10,192 bases of DNA from contig JALLPB010002343.1 of assembly GCA_036939975.1 (NCBI GenBank), positions 1 through 10,192 on the forward strand, in the 5' to 3' direction. Positions within the stretch are counted from its first letter, which is position 1. Every line of letters starts with the position of its first letter. The notes below the pieces were generated by a model, which was given only the letters and a program-made list of their open reading frames with translations, was not told the origin of the DNA and made no database searches. This DNA is from Cyclostephanos tholiformis (taxonomy: Eukaryota > Bacillariophyta > Thalassiosirophyceae > Thalassiosirales > Thalassiosiraceae). Shown here piece after piece: positions 9,090-10,192 of this stretch. The translations under genes and the position numbers were made by a program.

Positions 9090-10093
9090 AGATCCCCCCC
9101 CCCCCCCAACCCCCCCCCCCCCCCTCCACCCGCCATAACATCCCCGCCGTAGCCGCCGGCGTCGACATCGCGAAACAACCCCTCGTACCTCCACAACCTC
9201 TCCAATCCACGATCGCTGCGTTCGCCCAGCATTCCCATCGTACCGTTGATGTCGACGAGTATGCTCCCGGGGGAAATCCCGACGGCATACGCCTCGGAAT
9301 TCACGTTTATCGAATGGACGTACAATCCCAACGGTATGCGCGATATGGTCATCCCAAGCCTGACCGCCGAGGTGCCATTTTTGTTATTGTTGTTGTTGTC
9401 GTCGTCGTCGTCGTCGTCGTCGTTGTTGTTTTTGTTGTTATCGCCCGACCCCGACATCGACATCGACGTGACATCGACAACGCCGTCGTTCGTCGTAGTC
9501 CCGGCCTCCGACGCCGCCCGGGGGGGGACGGCGGCGGGGGCCGCGGCGGGGGTATGCGGGCGAGGGGGAGGCCGTCGCAACACGGCGCCGTGGACGACGT
9601 ACCATGGTACGCCAGCGTTGCCCACCCCCCGCCTTACACCCGTGTCGATATCGTTCGTCGTGGTCGTCGTCGTCGTCCTCCCCCCCCCCTCCCCCCCCAC
9701 CATCGCGCCATAGTCGTCGATGTCCTCCCCGTCGTCGCGATCGCCTCCACCATCATCCCCCCGTGGTCGTCGTGGTAGTCGTCTTCGTCGTTTTCGTCGT
9801 TTCCGGGGGAAATAGTCGACGCCGAAGACGGCATCGACCCAATCGTCTCGCACGTCGTTCCTGAACGTCGTCGTATGTGCGATTTTCGCGTCCGTCGTCG
9901 TCGTCATCGTTCTCCACCACTCCCCCTCCCCCTCCTCCCTCCCCCCCTCCTCGGGGGGTAGGGTCACGGTGCCGGACGGGACGTGCACGACGAAGCGTCC
10001 CCCGGGCGTGGTCGTCCATTCCCCATCATCCCCCCGGACCGACGACGACGACGTCGACGTCGACGACGTCGGTTTCGTCTTCGACGTCGTCAT
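3661..10093 (-). CDS. PDZ-domain/phosphatidylinositol 3-kinase fusion, Vps34-type catalytic domain, eight predicted exons
   Basis: Predicted exons (minus strand): 10093-8381, 8176-7121, 6995-5519, 5462-5089, 4989-4780, 4682-4287, 4209-4097, 3997-3661; about 1891 residues. Exon 1 carries a PDZ-like fold (about 245-312, loop PLGL, then [11 protein letters not shown]), a long Gly/Ser/His insert, a possible returning strand (486-497) and a second PDZ (about 511-580) completed across the first intron. Residues 600-900 are unrecognised. [15 protein letters not shown] (924-938) resembles the PIK helical region. The kinase follows: strand 1339-1349, K1567 and GDDLRQ (1569-1574), [22 protein letters not shown] with catalytic D1746, H1748 and N1751, metal site D1764-Y-S instead of DFG, GFGG, and the C-terminal [10 protein letters not shown] helix. 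The short [11 protein letters not shown] activation loop fits class III enzymes, which make PI3P from PI on endosomal and autophagic membranes. No Vps34 C2 domain is seen. The alternative is two genes split in 8177-8380. The kinase identity is sure; the fusion is probable. Confidence 0.72.
3998..4096 (-). other. Intron 7 of the PI3K gene (predicted)
   Basis: Donor GTATGT (4096-4091) and acceptor CAG (4000-3998) give a 99-bp intron. Splicing joins LPM-AG to [12 protein letters not shown], which restores the family's LPPPMKL-type continuation into the kinase C-lobe. The retained frame runs to a different, unrelated sequence. Confidence is high because both phase and family alignment agree. Confidence 0.85.
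4210..4286 (-). other. Intron 6 of the PI3K gene (predicted)
   Basis: Donor GTGAGG (4286-4281) and acceptor CAG (4212-4210) give a 77-bp, phase-0 intron. Joining CVITYLL to GVGDRHLDN rebuilds the catalytic-loop block of Vps34-type kinases without a gap, so this junction is nearly certain. Confidence 0.9.
4683..4779 (-). other. Intron 5 of the PI3K gene (predicted)
   Basis: Donor GTATGT (4779-4774) and acceptor CAG (4685-4683) give a 97-bp, phase-0 intron. It joins QPVGNRT to [15 protein letters not shown], matching the family block in which a Gly-Phe/Leu-Ile strand precedes the segment leading to the catalytic loop. Confidence 0.85.
4990..5088 (-). other. Intron 4 of the PI3K gene (predicted)
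   Basis: Donor GTGAGA at 5088-5083, phase 0, after AQGEE. The best acceptor is AAG at 4992-4990, giving SLELHFRV (99 bp). A phase-matched GAG nine bases further on (ending 4981) is an alternative that would drop three residues. The lack of a YAG acceptor leaves the exact end open. Confidence 0.65.
5463..5518 (-). other. Intron 3 of the PI3K gene (predicted, uncertain donor)
   Basis: The frames on the two sides differ, so a phase-1 junction or a frameshift is needed. The acceptor CAG (5465-5463) is clear. Frame-compatible donors are GTGTCA at 5518 or GTGTAA at 5536, both weak. The best-looking donor, AG/GTAGGT at 5511, would shift the frame to an immediate stop. Both frames stay open across about 60 bp here, so an indel in the assembly could also explain the change. 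Confidence 0.4.
6996..7120 (-). other. Intron 2 of the PI3K gene (predicted)
   Basis: Donor GTGAGT (7120-7115), phase 0, after MLMDIVIDV. The acceptor AAG at 6998-6996 gives [15 protein letters not shown], which resembles the start of a PIK helical segment. An alternative CAG at 6971-6969 has a branch-point-like ACTAAAC upstream and is also in phase; it would remove nine residues. Confidence 0.65.
8177..8380 (-). other. Intron 1 linking PDZ exon to the kinase part (predicted)
   Basis: Exon 1 ends LRDKFGRG at a textbook GTGAGT donor (8380-8375), and the unspliced frame stops two codons later. The acceptor CAG (8179-8177), with TTGAC as a possible branch point upstream, is phase 0 and opens [11 protein letters not shown]. 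The joined residues look like the last helix and strand of a PDZ domain. The intron is 204 bp, longer than the others, and contains a run of 12 A on the sense strand (8205-8194). Confidence 0.65.
8952..9002. repeat. Hexanucleotide tandem repeat coding for Gly-Ser
   Basis: CCGCTA is repeated about 8.5 times without interruption in exon 1 of the kinase gene. On the coding strand it encodes alternating Gly and Ser (about residues 364-380), next to the poly-Gly tract. The unit is two codons, so copy-number change keeps the frame. Confidence 0.9.
9041..9124. repeat. C49 homopolymer and adjoining C runs (poly-Gly codons)
   Basis: Forty-nine C in a row (9041-9089) are followed by runs of 14 (9094-9107) and 15 C (9110-9124). 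On the minus strand they encode a poly-Gly block (about residues 324-351) inside exon 1 of the PDZ-kinase gene. The frame is the same before and after, so the assembled length is a multiple that keeps the protein intact, although base-count error is likely. Confidence 0.85.
9378..9440. repeat. GTT/GTC trinucleotide block coding for Asn and Asp runs
   Basis: The plus strand reads as GTT and GTC triplets. In the minus-strand frame these give Asn and Asp runs (about residues 219-239), just before the first PDZ-like domain. Similar GTC/GAC triplets recur at 8654-8675 and 9655-9677. They look like neutral linker expansion. Confidence 0.75.
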
Positions 10094-10192
10094 ATACTAT
10101 TGCGTGTGCGTGCGTGTGTGCGTGCGTGTGTGTTTTTTTCCCCTTCTCGACGCTCCTTCGACCCCGCCGCCCGTCCTACACGCGTATACCGT
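10094..10192 (-). promoter_or_regulatory. 5' flank of the PDZ-PI3K gene with a TG/TGCG microsatellite
   Basis: A TG/TGCG dinucleotide-like repeat occupies 10101-10132 and is followed by seven T. On the sense strand it forms an A run followed by (CA/CG)n, ending seven bases before the ATG. It is likely 5' UTR or proximal promoter, and it can adopt Z-DNA. The window ends before any upstream gene. Confidence 0.45.

Noticed and set aside
8707..9778. Long plus-strand frames opposite exon 1 of the kinase gene (Pro, Arg-Tyr or Ala-Thr repeats)
   Set aside because: They are shadows of triplet and hexamer repeats. All domain-like sequence lies on the minus strand.

Overview
This is a eukaryotic nuclear window, most likely from a diatom or a close stramenopile relative. 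That placement is an inference. It rests on three things: short GT-AG introns (about 55-200 bp) inside one long gene, intronless neighbours at roughly 0.5-1 kb spacing, and very heavy simple-sequence content (C49 and G19 homopolymers, CGA/GTC trinucleotides, a hexanucleotide repeat). There are no bacterial gene strings, and I saw no tRNA, rRNA, CRISPR array or transposase gene.

Layout. (1) 195-1472, plus strand: a spliceosomal CCCH plus RING protein of the RNF113/CWC24 family. One RING zinc ligand is changed from Cys to Asp. (2) 1473-2468: about 1 kb between two converging 3' ends. It holds a G19 run, a strong hairpin and a predicted G-quadruplex in the clathrin mRNA. Both converging genes carry the same TTATTTTTTA(T/C)GGGG motif shortly after their stop codons. 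(3) 2469-3200, minus strand: clathrin light chain. (4) 3201-3660: the spacer that serves as the 5' side of the clathrin light chain gene and the 3' side of the next gene. (5) 3661-10093, minus strand: what looks at first like two or more genes is best read as one gene of about eight exons, coding for about 1890 residues. Its first exon holds PDZ-like domains. Its last exons hold a phosphatidylinositol 3-kinase catalytic domain of the Vps34 (class III) type.

The main discovery candidate is this PDZ-PI3K fusion. The long first-exon frame ends at a GTGAGT donor exactly where its second PDZ domain still lacks its final strand. A phase-matched CAG acceptor 204 bp on supplies residues (ESITLSMGY) that complete that strand and run straight into the kinase gene's N-terminal region. 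The kinase lacks a recognisable Vps34 C2 domain. It has long inserts in its N-lobe and before the catalytic loop, and it carries DYS instead of DFG at the metal-binding motif while keeping GDDLRQ, the conserved Lys and DRHLDN.

The clathrin light chain and a PI3P-type kinase both act in membrane trafficking, but I read their adjacency only as coincidence unless conservation shows otherwise. All splice junctions are predicted by eye from GT-AG sites, phase and family alignment remembered in general terms. No search was run.
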